Shown here: positions 11,041-21,760 of the stretch, piece by piece
Position numbering within the stretch: the first letter of the stretch is position 1
Layout: each line of letters starts with the position of its first letter
Origin: Dendrophyllia cribrosa
Taxonomy: Eukaryota > Cnidaria > Anthozoa > Scleractinia > Dendrophylliidae
Assembly: GCA_024195265.1 (NCBI GenBank)
Contig: JAJLRJ010000003.1
Coordinates: forward strand, 31,587,643 to 31,651,642
DNA length: 64,000 bases
Direction of reading: 5' to 3'
The notes under the pieces: generated by a model
What the model was told of the DNA's origin: nothing
Database searches by the model: none
The model's input: only the letters and a program-made list of their open reading frames with translations
Translations under genes and position numbers: made by a program

Positions 11041-13510
11041 TTTTTTTTTTTTTTTTTTTTTTTTAGTTTAATTGAAGTTTATTGATAAGTACAATACAAT
11101 ATACAATATTAACAAACAAAGAACAACGTTACAGAACTGAAATAAAAGGAACAGACAAAATACAACTGCTATATCAAGCTTGTTTGCGGCTAAAGGCTCA
11201 GGGATTCACGGACACTTGAAGGCTCTATAGATAATTTGTGTTTCAGAAAAGCTTTAAAGGCTAAGAAACTATATGGTTCGCTTTCTTTGGCTGCGGTGTA
11301 GATATAAAAACGAGCGACAATCAGGCAAAGATTAAACTTATGGAAGGATCTATTCTCAGGGAGATATCCGTAAATCTTATCATTATTGGTCAAGGACACT
11401 GAGGGCGAGTTATTATCGTTCCACCAAGAGGTAAAAAGGTTCCAGAAGGAGTGGACATGCTGGCATTCAGCAAACAGATGCTCTACGGTCTGCTTCAATT
11501 CACACACATGACAGGAGGCACTGTCAGCAATTTTGGCCTTGAAAAGTTTGTCGCGAGTGTACAGAATGTGATGGTTTATTTTAAACTGAAACATAGAAAG
11601 CTTTATGTTTTTTGTGAGCTTGAATGGAAGAACGTATAACGCCTCAATTGTCCGATCTGTGAAGCCAGCCTCAACAAGACGAACTTCTGATGTTGGTTTT
11701 TGGAAAGATTTAGATACATAAAACGCGCGTGCTTGCCGGCAAGTGGGAGGTGAGTTGTTAAATGGCTGAACTGAGTCATCCGAAACTACCAAGTAATTTT
11801 CGTTATCACATCCAAAGACTTTCCTCCAATGCTTTGGTATTGCATTACACAAGCCAATATAGCACAAAAAGGTTGTGTTAATTTTGTACTTTTCCTTGAA
11901 TGCTGCAAACGTCAAGAACTTTCCTTCCTTGTCTAAGATGTCTGGCAAGGTCTTAACGCCAGCATCATACCATTGCTTATAAAAAACAGATTTGCCGCCA
12001 ATAGTGACTTCATGATTATTCCACAGAAACTCATTTTCGATTTCGTTCTTTGTCTTTACTGTGTGCTTGGATATGCTCTCCCAAGCACTGAGAACGTCTC
12101 GGTAAAAAAGCGGCAGGAGAGGGAGCACAGGTAAAGTTCTTAACGAGTAATTACATTTAAACAACAACGGACCACCTACACTGTCTAAAAGGCTAAACGG
12201 TATTGTCTTCCAAGATTGCGCTTGAGGGTCTAAAAGACGTTTCACCCATCCTGCCTTCAAAGATTTATCTATTATATCGAAATCAGGCATGCTGAGTCCG
12301 CCGTCTTTTATCCTTCCAATCATAGTTGAGTGCTTGATTTTGGGTGGTTTGTGGTTCCATATAAAGTTGGATACAGATTTGTTCACTTGATCGACAAAAC
12401 CAGCGGGAACGCTGAGAACAGAGGAAATGAAAATTATTTTTGAAAGAGCTAAGCTTTTGACAATGGTTATTTTTCCAAAGAGTGTTAAATCCCTAGAGGA
12501 CCAGACGTTAAGACACTTTTCCAGGGCGACAAATTTTTTTTCAAAGTTATCCTTTGTTGAAGCTTCCGAATCACATGAGAAAGAGACGCCTAGACAAACA
12601 CACTTCTTGGGCCAGTTTATGTTGAAAAGGTTTGTCGATTGTGGTCTAGTTTTTCCCAACCACAATGCCTCCGTTTTTGATCTATTCAGCTCTAATCCGC
12701 AACACTCTCTAAAAGCCGCTAACTTCTCGAAAAGCTTTTCAACTGACTTTTCGTCACGCACCAAGCATGAGGTGTCATCCGCGTATTGAGATAACTTATA
12801 CTCCCTGCCTTTGAAATTTATACCGGTGATCAATTTGTCGTTTCTTATTGAATTTGCTAAAATTTCGACAGCAGTTACAAAAAGTACACCAGAAAGAGGG
12901 CAGCCTTGCCTTACACCGCGCTCTAATTCAAAAAACGACGTTGCATAACCATTATTTATAACGCAGCTTTGAATATTGCTGTAAAAAGTATTGACCCACT
13001 GTATTAAAGGAGCGCCGAAATTAAACGTCTCTAAAGCCTTTTTAATAAAGTTCCACTCTAAACTGTCAAAGGCTTTTTTGAAATCCAAAAACAATGCTAT
13101 ACCTGGATTATCTAGCGTTTTTGTGCACTCTATAATGTCTGCTATTAAACGTATGTTTTGACCAATAAAGCGGCCTTTGATATATCCCGTCTGGTCCTCG
13201 TGTATAAGGCTGGGTAGCACCTTCGCAATTCTAGCTGCGATTGCCTTAGTGGCAACTTTATAGTCTGTGTTCAGAAGCGAGATAGGCCTCCAATTGTCCA
13301 AAAGAGTCCTGTTTTTGTCTTTCTTTGGAATTAGAGTGATGATACCTCTCTTTTGAGAAATTGACATTTCACCCTTTTCAAACGCATAATTAAAGCTGTC
13401 AACTAATTCTTGCCCTAATAACTCCCAAAAGGAAAGATAAAATTCCGCAGTTAAGCCATCCGTACCGGGAGACTTGCCTTTGGAAAAACTTTTAAGTGAG
13501 ACATAACATC
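11041..13510 (-). mobile_element. 5'-truncated non-LTR retrotransposon (LINE) with 14-bp target duplication
   Basis: CTGATTGACATGAT occurs at 11027-11040 and 13511-13524, exactly flanking the element. On the minus strand the 3' end is a 24-base poly(A) (T-run 11041-11064), preceded by a 3'UTR of about 125 bp and the ORF2-type reading frame. The 5' end is cut inside the reverse transcriptase region, so the upstream endonuclease domain is missing. Perfect duplications, an intact frame and an intact poly(A) indicate a fairly recent insertion that was dead on arrival. Confidence 0.95.
11190..13508 (-). CDS. LINE ORF2 fragment: reverse transcriptase with C-terminal zinc-binding domain
   Basis: The frame is open from the truncation point (about 13508) to the stop at 11190; the first internal ATG is at 13367. 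From the N-terminus: KGKSPGTDGLTAEF (the usual lead-in motif), LIPKKDKN, NWRPISLLNTDYK, ALFLDFKKAFDSLEW (catalytic Asp motif), RGVRQGCPLSGVLF, and QYADDTSCLV with the catalytic YADD. The C-terminal part has CHVCELKQTVEHLFAEC with a WNLF motif, a typical zf-RVT zinc-binding module. The pattern is that of the L1/Tx1 group. The apurinic endonuclease domain that normally precedes the RT is absent through 5' truncation, so the copy cannot move by itself. No internal stop or frameshift is apparent. Confidence 0.93.
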   Translation of the reverse strand, partial: CYVSLKSFSKGKSPGTDGLTAEFYLSFWELLGQELVDSFNYAFEKGEMSISQKRGIITLIPKKDKNRTLLDNWRPISLLNTDYKVATKAIAARIAKVLPSLIHEDQTGYIKGRFIGQNIRLIADIIECTKTLDNPGIALFLDFKKAFDSLEWNFIKKALETFNFGAPLIQWVNTFYSNIQSCVINNGYATSFFELERGVRQGCPLSGVLFVTAVEILANSIRNDKLITGINFKGREYKLSQYADDTSCLVRDEKSVEKLFEKLAAFRECCGLELNRSKTEALWLGKTRPQSTNLFNINWPKKCVCLGVSFSCDSEASTKDNFEKKFVALEKCLNVWSSRDLTLFGKITIVKSLALSKIIFISSVLSVPAGFVDQVNKSVSNFIWNHKPPKIKHSTMIGRIKDGGLSMPDFDIIDKSLKAGWVKRLLDPQAQSWKTIPFSLLDSVGGPLLFKCNYSLRTLPVLPLLPLFYRDVLSAWESISKHTVKTKNEIENEFLWNNHEVTIGGKSVFYKQWYDAGVKTLPDILDKEGKFLTFAAFKEKYKINTTFLCYIGLCNAIPKHWRKVFGCDNENYLVVSDDSVQPFNNSPPTCRQARAFYVSKSFQKPTSEVRLVEAGFTDRTIEALYVLPFKLTKNIKLSMFQFKINHHILYTRDKLFKAKIADSASCHVCELKQTVEHLFAECQHVHSFWNLFTSWWNDNNSPSVSLTNNDKIYGYLPENRSFHKFNLCLIVARFYIYTAAKESEPYSFLAFKAFLKHKLSIEPSSVRESLSL

Positions 13511-13524
13511 CTGATTGACATGAT

Positions 13525-14660
13525 GTCCATCATTAAATACCGTCCTAAAGTGATGACTTCACAAAAACTAAATTTGTGCAATGATGGGATTTGATGAGAT
13601 ACTGTAAATGGAAAGAGCCTGATGAAAAATGCCCATTGAAAATGTATGGAGTCATAAAAGCAAGAAAGTGCCATATCACCCCAAAATTGCAATATCAAAG
13701 ATACCGATTTTTGGCAGGCGGGCATTTTTATCATGTTCTTTCAGGTTATCTCAACAAATCTCATAATTTCACAAGTTTAAGTATTTGTGACAACATAAAG
13801 AAAATATAAAATATTACTTGGGAAGCTGACAAGTAATAACACTTTCCAGAAAGAATGGAATACTGATTACTTGGGAAGCTGACAAGCAACTTCGAGTTCA
13901 GCGAGCAATAGCCGAGACAAGAAAAAATTTAAAATAAGGAAACGAGTTTAAACTCGCGCTCTGCTCGTTGGTTTGAAACTGTAATAAATGCGTTCTTGCT
14001 GTCAACAGAAATCGTCAATACTAATCCTGTGTCACATATATACTGACGCCATACTGACCACGTTTTCGAAAGCGGCGACTCACGTTGCTCTCATTTCTGT
14101 TCAGTTTGACCCGCGTTTAGCGGCAAAGAAAAAAATATGCTGTACCAAAACTACAAAACAAAACTTTATAAGCTTACCATGCAATAAAGCAAGAGGTCTA
14201 GTCTTGCTTGACTGCTGGAGTCTGCTTGAATGATTCATATGGCTGCACGTACAGAAAAATCTTTAAAAGACAAATATGCCGCAACCATCAAAAGTACATA
14301 GTCAATGATGATACGGTTCCCCGGGAAGGTTGGCGAAGAAATAACAAAGTAAACTCAGTATTAAGCATTGAAAATAGACTATTCAATGATGAAGCGAATG
14401 AAGCGAATAGTGGACATGAATTGATCGACGAAGCGATCCTTTCTGGTCACCAAGACAACGATTGGTGCGGTACACTGAGTTCGGTACGGAAATACCCAAA
14501 TCGACCAATCACAGAGCGGCTTTGTAATGCTACATAAAGGACCACTGCAATTTTTTACCGTTTCATCTCGCGTCAACATGTCAAAATATTCTGTTCATCT
14601 GCTCTGATATGTTCGCAATACTTAAGGGTGGAGGCGATCGTTGATATTTGAAAAGAACAC
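13525..14660. other. No gene seen; short direct repeat
   Basis: ATTACTTGGGAAGCTGACAA occurs twice, near 13815 and 13866 (period about 51 bp). The open frames at 13988-14233 and 14208-14537 have no recognisable domain and no supporting splice context. Confidence 0.35.
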
Positions 14661-15665
14661 AGTGCACCTAGCCCCCAAGTTTTTCTTTCTTTTAATCAAC
14701 TCAATGTACGTTGAAAAGTCGAATAGTGAAATCTTTCTTGTTGCGTTAGTGAGTTATAGAGATTTGAATTTACAAAATGCTAATTAGATGACGTCAAATC
14801 AAGACTTTACCATTATTTCTACTTCAATTTACAATACGTAGTTCACAGCTTAAGGATAATAAATTTAAAGTGCCCCTGCGATCAAATTTTATAGTTGATT
14901 TTTATTTCAGTTTTCATAAGAAAATAATGTAATTACTGACCTGTCCAAACCGTTTTTCAATCTGATCACGGGGAGGCGGTTTTTTTCGACTGTACTTTTC
15001 TCATTTTCACGGCCGCCATTACATTTGCATGTTCCAGTAGTTTCAAAAGAAGCGAGAGAAAGTGACGTCAAAGACTCACTGGCTTAAAATTGCAGTGTGT
15101 GAATACAGCTTATTTAGTATGCGGCACGGGAATTTTGAGCTTTCAGATTGCCAAACTCGTGTTCTGCATACTAAATAAGCTGTATTCACACACTGCAATT
15201 TTAAGCCAGCGAGTCTTTGACGTCACTTTCTCTGGCTTCTTTTGAAACTACTGGAACATGCAAATGTAATGGCGGCCATGAAAATGAGAAAAGTACAGTC
15301 ATAAAAAATCCGCTTTCCCGTGATCAGATTGAAAAACGGTTTGGACTGGTCAGTAATTACAATATTTTCTTTTGAAAAATGAAATAAAAAATAATTATAA
15401 AATTTGATCGCAGGGGCACTTTAAGAAATACTAAATAAAAACTGTTAATGGTCAATTGATTTGTAAAAAAAATATTACTTGGAGGTGGAAACAAGTAGTT
15501 GTATGATAAACGATTCTTGATTTGACGTCATCTTATTAACATTTTGAAATTCAAACCTCTATGATTCACTAACGCAACTTTAAAAAAAGAAATATTTAAC
15601 TATTCAACTTTTCAACGTACATAGAGTTGATTAAGCGAAAAAACAATTTTGGGTTTAGGTGCACT
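14661..15665. mobile_element. Older foldback, interrupted in the middle by a TTAA-type foldback
   Basis: The outer arms (about 14661-14818 and 15508-15665) are inverted and clearly diverged: AGTGCACCTAG at the left end, TAGGTGCACT at the right, sharing ATCAACTC/GAGTTGAT and TTGACGTCATCT words in between. The centre is replaced by the younger foldback at 14869-15420. The right end is followed by TTAA; the expected left TTAA is not intact. The end motif AGTGCACCT resembles the inner element's AGTGCCCCT, so these may be related families. Confidence 0.75.
14869..15420. mobile_element. 552-bp TTAA-flanked foldback element
   Basis: The arms are long (over 200 bp each) and highly similar. The ends are AGTGCCCCTGCGATCAAATT and its complement, flanked by TTAA at 14865-14868 and 15421-15424. 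The centre, around 15120-15175, is a short spacer. No coding capacity. TTAA duplications point to a piggyBac- or Kolobok-type transposase acting in trans. Confidence 0.88.
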
Positions 15666-16050
15666 TTAAAGGTACATTCATCTCGTGACGCTATACGCAA
15701 AGCTCGAGAAGCGTATCTTATCATAAGGGTCAAACCCTTGAACCCAAAGGTATCAACAAGCGCGAAGAAATGTAAACTTCGCATTTATATATTTTACATA
15801 TCGTCTTTCATTAGTTTTATCTTGTTATCTTATTTTTTTTTTTGTTTCTTTTAAATTTGAATTGTTACATTTTTTAAATGTAACGTCTTTCCATTGTAAT
15901 CTCATATCCTTTTGTTTCTTGGCGATTTATATTGTAACGTTTTTCTTGTATATGACGAAATATTGGAAAGAATATTATAATCCCAGTTTTACAGTCAGCC
16001 TTGCTTTGTTAGTTACTTCGTACTTTAAAGGTACCAGAAACCTCCTTTGT

Positions 16051-16510
16051 GGGTGTGGCTCGCAATAATTTTACCCCTAAAAGGTAATAAAATAATTCTG
16101 ACAGTGGTCATTTTCTCAGTCAAACACGTGTGGTGTTTCATTCCGCACCCCTCCCCCCTCTTTTGTGGGTGTGGCTCGCAATAATTTTACCCCTAAAAGG
16201 TAATAAAATAATTCTGACAGTGGTCATTTTCTCAGTCAAACACGTGTGGTGTTTCAATCCCCATCCCCTTCCCACTCTTTTGTGGGTGTGGCTTGCAATA
16301 ATTTTACCCCTAAGAGGTATTAAAATAATTCTGACAGTGGTCATTTTCTCAGTCAAACACGTGCGGTGTTTCATTCCCCACCCCCTTCCCACTCTTTTGT
16401 GGGTGTGGCTGGCAATAATTTTACCCCTAAGAGGTATTAAAATAACTCTGACAGTGGTCATTTTCTTAGTCAAACACGTGTGGTGTTTCATTCCCTCCTC
16501 CCCCCTCCCC
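16051..16510 (+). repeat. Tandem array, four copies of a ~117-bp unit
   Basis: Units start with GGGTGTGGCTCGCAATAATT at 16051, 16167, 16284 and 16401 (periods 116, 117, 117). Each carries AATTCTGACAGTGGTC and CAGTCAAACACGTG and ends in a C-rich tract. Because 117 is divisible by three, long spurious frames appear on both strands. Preceding words (GGTACCAGAAACC, TTTGTGGGTGT) are the reverse complement of words at 52980-53120. Confidence 0.9.
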
Positions 16511-16777
16511 CAAGGTAGCACCACAGTTTCTTCAAAAACTAACACCAAGAAACCCATTCTGTCTTGATATTATAACTTTCCTTGCAGTAGTGGAGTTAAA
16601 ATAAATAAAAAATTGTCTTGTTTCTAACAAAAGTCCTATCAAGCGTCACGTGTCACGTGATATGTCCTGATCAACGACGTCACAAAACATGCATTTTGAA
16701 ATGGGTACGATAGCACACGCACAAAACGTTTGAAAACTGTCGCCGTTCAAATATTTAGAATGTCCTTTCCATTGTAA

Positions 16778-17565
16778 GGGCCTGTTTACATGGAGGGAGG
16801 GTGACTCGGATACCATGGTCACCATCCCAGCCGGGCTAAAACATAGCCCGCCTTTAAATGAGCGGGTTATTAGGGCGGGCTATCACATAGGCGAGCTATC
16901 TTTTATTATATTTGGCGGGCTCTTGTTTTGGTGGGCTCATGTTTTAGCGGACTTTAGTTATTGCAACGGCGTGCTCTATTTAGCACTACATAACAAACAT
17001 GTTTTTATCGCTTGTTCCGCTTGCTTTTGCAGTTTCCTTGGTTTAACGGCTTGCTTGTTGTTAATGCAACGAAATTATCAGACGATTTACTATGATTTTC
17101 TTCGACAGCCGGAGGTTTTTGACAAATAAACACGACAAAAATATTCGCCACGCTTGAATGGCACCGCCATCATGTTGGCGCGGGTTTTCAAGTCAACAGA
17201 AATAAAAGTGAAAACTGCAAAGGACCGCAAACGATAATGCTGCTAACAACATACGTAGGATGTACAAGAGACCTAACCAGCCAAAACAAAATGAATAAAC
17301 ACACGATAAACTGCACGGCTGATATAGCCCGCCTAGGAGGGTGACCCTGGGTGACCGTTTACATGTGGAAAAGATAGTCCGCCTAGGAGGGTGACCCTGG
17401 CAAGCAGACAGGGTGACCCGGGTAGGCCGGTGACCCTGTCTATCATGTAAACACTCGGCACTGTGCTTTGTAAAGAAATGTATGAAAAGTTGGCCCTCCC
17501 AGGGTAGCCCGGCTAGGAGGGTGACCCTGGTACCCGGGTCACCCTCCCTCCATGTAAACAGGCCC
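16778..17565. mobile_element. 788-bp TAA-flanked TIR element (PIF/Harbinger-like)
   Basis: Terminal inverted repeats of nearly 30 bp (left start GGGCCTGTTTACATGGAGGG) are flanked by TAA at 16775-16777 and 17566-17568. A 3-bp TWA duplication with a GGGCC-type terminus is the PIF/Harbinger signature. The interior holds repeated GGAGGGTGACCCTGG words near the right end and a 104-codon frame (16815-17129) that is not a recognisable transposase, so I call it non-autonomous. Confidence 0.82.
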
Positions 17566-17568
17566 TAA

Positions 17569-18640
17569 GTCTGCATTTTAGGGTGGTATTCATCATAAAA
17601 AATGAAACATAGAATGCACGATCACTGCAACAAACCGCTGAGAATGGCCGGATCTGGGTTTCCAGACCTAGATCAGACCCAGATCAATATTAATACTTGA
17701 AGTTTTTCTGCCGTAAGGATCAGTTTGCCGTTTCTTATCAGATATTCATCAGATATTTTGGCAGTTATTTTGTCACGTGATCTGTTTTCCTTGATTGGCG
17801 ATTTCCGTTAACACATGGACACGATTAAAAGGCGGCATGATCAGTCCTTACTAGGAATCATAGAAAAAGGAATAAACAAGATTTATATTATGTGACTTTC
17901 TATTTCCCATTTTCGTTGAAAGATGTTAACCGTTATAAGGCAGATGCAAGTAACGTGAAACTTGACAATAAAAGGTTGATCAAATGGATACAAATGCAAG
18001 CAACATGCTTGCCACATTTCATAAAGATTTAATAAATGCTTCTACTTAAAATACAAATCCACCAAATTATTGGTTGAGTCAAGTCTTTTAAGTCTTTTGT
18101 GTTAAAACACACTTGAGGTACTCCATTCACAGATCGATCGGTTCAGTGTTTAATTTCATTATGGATCGTAACACTTACGCATCCTTCGCGGCCAGTGTGA
18201 ATGCAGTTATAAAATGACTCAGAGAACGTGTATTGATACTAAATTCTCAGATTATAGGAACATATATAGATAAGCGTTCCATGTTTTCTTAGTGAAAGAC
18301 ATAACTATTACATTGTAAAATAGTTATTTAAAGTCAAATACACAGTTGAATTCACGAATGCAAATAACATTATTCTCTTTCAACTGATTCAATCTGTCAA
18401 ACAGAGAAACAGTGCGTGAAGTATACACAATGACCGTCACAACGTAAACACGAGAGAGAATGTTCTATCCGGACCGGTAGTGACTCGAGGTAGAACGGGA
18501 AGGTCACAGCTTTCGCAAAGGGAAGGACTTGCAAAAGGAGAGGACTTGAAGCGGAGTCTTTTTGTTAAAACCTCGTGGTAAAATTGAATATCCTGTTTTG
18601 TTATATCAAGGAGAAAACAAAAGACTAATCATTGAGAACT
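17569..18640. other. Upstream flank of the TMEM163-like gene, no other gene seen
   Basis: AT-rich, no recognisable open frame or exon chain. It may hold distal regulatory sequence for the downstream gene but I see nothing specific. Confidence 0.35.
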
Positions 18641-18644
18641 GAAA

Positions 18645-19254
18645 GCTATGCTAATGACGGAAATAATCCCGGTCACGGTTAAAACTTTGAATTCTTTGTG
18701 TAAGAACAAAATATGCAAGAATAACAATGAATCCTTCTTGAGTTTACTATGTCAATTTTATTTCAAAAACGAAATGTTTCCAAGTTAAATAATTTGCTGA
18801 ATCCTTTACATTTAACAATTTGTCGCTGATATCCAAAAGGTCAAGCTGCTGTTTGCGCTGCAACGTAAGTAATCTATAAACAAGCATTAGCGATGAAAAC
18901 AAGTGGCCCTAAAGAACAGCAATGCAGGGAACTGTACGCCCCACGAAACAAAGCTATGCTAATGAAATAATCCCGGTCACGGTTAAGACTTTCTTTGTGT
19001 AAGAACAAAATATGCAAGAATAACAATGAATCCTTCTAGAGTTTACTATGTCAGTTTTATTTCAAAAATGAAATGTTTATAAGTTAAATACATGTAGGTG
19101 GCTGAATCCTTTACATTTAACGATTTATCGCTGATATCCAAAAGGTCAAGCTGCTGTTTGCACTGCAACGTAAGTAACTTATAAACATGCATTAGCGATG
19201 AAAACAAGTGACCCTGAAGAACAGCAATGCAGGAAATTGTACGCCCCACGAAAC
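18645..19254 (+). repeat. Tandem duplication of the leader and first codons of the TMEM163-like gene
   Basis: 18645-18950 and 18951-19254 are two diverged copies of one unit of about 305 bp, from GCTATGCTAATGA through TCAAGCTGCTGTTTG to the CCACGAAAC codons. Both copies contain the ATG that starts the protein and a splice-donor-like CAACGTAAGTAA upstream of it. The first copy is out of context (see 18893-18970); only the second continues into the full reading frame. Confidence 0.9.
18893..18970 (+). pseudogene. Truncated duplicate start of the TMEM163-like gene (25-codon upstream ORF)
   Basis: The first copy of the duplicated 5' region keeps the ATG and the next 18 codons (MKTSGPKEQQ, then CRELYAPRN), then runs into the second repeat unit and stops at TAA 18968-18970. 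If transcription starts upstream of 18893 this is an upstream ORF with a paralogous N-terminus, which could lower initiation at 19198. The transcript start is unknown. Confidence 0.7.
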
Positions 19255-20061
19255 ATGGCGAATTCCAGCGCTCAATGTTTCTCACGGCCGACCTCTCCAA
19301 AGTTGGCCACCCTTTTCAGAGCGGAATTTAATCCTGGGCAAAACGACAGCGTTTCTGAAAAATCGCCATGCGTTTTCTTTACCGAAGAAGAAAAGGAAGA
19401 AGACAAGCCGGAGACAATGTTACAAACGCGAGAAAGAAACAAGTGGAGAAAGGCGGCGCTTGCAGTTGCTATCGCCAGTTTAATCGCATCGCTGCTTTTC
19501 AGTGCGGCTTCGTTTTTTGCTTCGGCGACTATGAACAGTTCGTCCGTTCTTGCGTCAGCTCTTGACACTTTTCTCGCAGTCTTCACTGCTCTGATTATCA
19601 TTTGGAGATTTCGCGACAGCGCATATGTGAAAATTGGACCACAAAGAGAAAGGCAAGGATCGATCGCTTTTGGTGTTGCGTTCGTCATTGGCGCTTTAAC
19701 AACAATCGCCGTTTCAAGTGCTCACTTAATGGACGAAATGAAACCAAACCATTCCGAAATAATGTGGCCATCTCTCTTAGCGTTCTTTTTCGCTTACTGT
19801 GTTCTAACTGCGATGGAGTTCTGGATATCATCAAAACTCAGAAGCTCCGTTCTCATTGCGCTTTGTATAGATGACGGGCTGACAGGCGGTCTCATGTTCG
19901 GCCTTGCAGCGGACGCCTTCACTGTAGATCAACTACCACAATTGTGGTATTTGGACCATGCCATTGCCATCGGAGTTTCGCTCATTATTTTAGTTTGTGG
20001 TATCCAGATTCTGGTGGAAATCTTCGTGTTCAAGAAACTGCCATTTCAGATTTTCAACTAA
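19198..20061 (+). CDS. TMEM163-like membrane protein (zinc transport family)
   Basis: 287 residues, close to the length of vertebrate TMEM163 (about 289), a cation-diffusion-facilitator-related zinc efflux protein of plasma membrane and vesicles. Residues 1-84 are a hydrophilic, acidic cytosolic N-terminus (FTEEEKEEDKPE at 61-72). Six membrane segments follow from about 86 to 277. The TM2 motif SALDTFLAVFTALIIIWRF has D123, but the second aspartate of the family's DxxxD is alanine (A127). TM5 has IDDGLTGG (D225, D226). WYLD (250-253) before the last segment is a strong family match. There is no intron in the coding region, whereas vertebrate homologues are split, so a retrocopy origin is possible; I see no poly(A) tract or target duplication to prove it. 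The start at 19198 gives the family length; a second ATG is at 19255. Confidence 0.88.
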   Translation: MKTSDPEEQQCRKLYAPRNMANSSAQCFSRPTSPKLATLFRAEFNPGQNDSVSEKSPCVFFTEEEKEEDKPETMLQTRERNKWRKAALAVAIASLIASLLFSAASFFASATMNSSSVLASALDTFLAVFTALIIIWRFRDSAYVKIGPQRERQGSIAFGVAFVIGALTTIAVSSAHLMDEMKPNHSEIMWPSLLAFFFAYCVLTAMEFWISSKLRSSVLIALCIDDGLTGGLMFGLAADAFTVDQLPQLWYLDHAIAIGVSLIILVCGIQILVEIFVFKKLPFQIFN

Positions 20062-21539
20062 TATTTCAGAGACTAATATGGCATCAATTGACATAGACCT
20101 CCGTCGAAGGGTGGTGTTTCAGTTTGCATGAGTGGAACTGGCGAAATAAATGCCTGCGTGAATTTAAAACAAACTACAAGAAAAAAGTAATGAAAAGACT
20201 CTTTCGTGAGTATTCCAAAATTGGGTTTATATATTCGTGGTCTTGATTTAAATGAAAAATCACGACCAAAACTGATAGAGTCGAATAGTTGATCGAGGCA
20301 CATGAAATGACTTATAGAAAGAAAGCTCAACTCGAAAGGAAAAAAGGACTCAATTCAATTTTTACAGTGCTTTATGAAAAAGGTTCACAAAATATATCGT
20401 GTCCTGTGCCTTGTTTATTTCGGACACGTTTAAATTGAATTTAAATTAAAGGGAGATAAGTGACATTCCACCTTTTAAACAGAGCTGCTGGCCGGAATGA
20501 ATGAATTTTTTGTCGGTATTGGCACAATACAAAAACCGTAATACAACAAGACAATGCAAGGCCACACTTCACCTCTTCGCCTTTAGGCATTTACACTCTT
20601 TACATATGTAACAACGTTTGATTTTTGACATGAGGCTGAGCTGGGCGACTGGGAATTCTTAGCAGTTTTGAGCCTGGAAACGTTCTTAGTTAACAGGTTC
20701 TGGAGGCGTTCAAACAATTAGAATAAAATAATAACGTAACGGTGTTTAAGTAATGCTTCACATAAGAACTATAGTAAACTTCATTGTTCTGCGGCAATGG
20801 CTCTTTCCCACATAGAATATCTTTGATTTGAAGAATAGAGGAGGAGCTGATGGTTCATAATTATATTTCATTATAAAAATACAGTAAATCCATTTGCGTC
20901 AAATATATTTTAGGAAATGTTCGTGCTTAACCAATCAGAATAGCAGAAGATAATAGCTACTAATTTTGCTTCTTTGATGAAGTTCCCCAAATACAATATC
21001 TTTTAAAAATTACATGTTGTGCGATTGGGTCTCAAAATACTTAAAGCCTTAAAAAATTTAGACTTTATGCACCTTGAACCTTAACTTTTTAGCGGTTTTT
21101 GAGTCTAGGCCAATGAGATCACTAGTTGTAACAATGAAAATAGTTGACATTCCATCGTGCATTGCCGTTTAGCACTATCCTTCTTATGTGGATCATTACT
21201 TAACTTTCCCCCGCCGTATAGAAACGAATTCCTTTACCATTAATTTAGTCGCACCCGACTTGATCTATTTTTTAGAGCCAATTAAGTTAATTTTATTATG
21301 GACCAAAGCACTTGCAGTGAATCTGTAACGAAAAACTCATCACGCTCGATGGAGTGATGAAGATTGCAAGGCAACCATACTGAAAACGACAATACACGAA
21401 GTGACCAACCCCAGTATCATAGGTGCATATATATATATATACACAGGCATTCCACGTTTTCGTTTCAAAGCCGTCTACTAAGTCAAATTTAAAATTAGCA
21501 TAGATTTTGGCAATTTTATTTCTTCGTTTTCTTTGTATT
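20062..21539. other. 3' flank, no gene seen; short TA microsatellite
   Basis: No gene or long repeat recognised. A (TA)n run lies at about 21427-21441. Confidence 0.4.
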
Positions 21540-21760
21540 TAATGATTAGTTTGAGAAGGTATATCCAACACTCGAAAGAATGTTTCGTCGGGTACTCCAT
21601 TCACCTCGAAGTCGGTCAAAAAAAAAAAAACTCGGCCGCACCTCGTTTTTTCAACACACTTCGCACTTCACACTTCGTACTTCACACTTTGCACTTCACA
21701 CTTCGCGGTGTTTGGAAATCCTGATGAAACACTCTCACTCGCGTTTGATATATTATATTA
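21540..21760 (+). repeat. Dispersed repeat, copy 2, with internal CACTTCACACTTCG array
   Basis: Homologous to 6178-6350 in word order. 21659-21705 is a short tandem of CACTTCACACTTCGTACTT-type units that the first copy lacks. Confidence 0.65.

Noticed and set aside
16130..16567. Opposite-strand frames of 145 and 139 codons
   Set aside because: Both derive from the four-copy 117-bp tandem array; mirrored frames of similar length on both strands are a repeat artefact.
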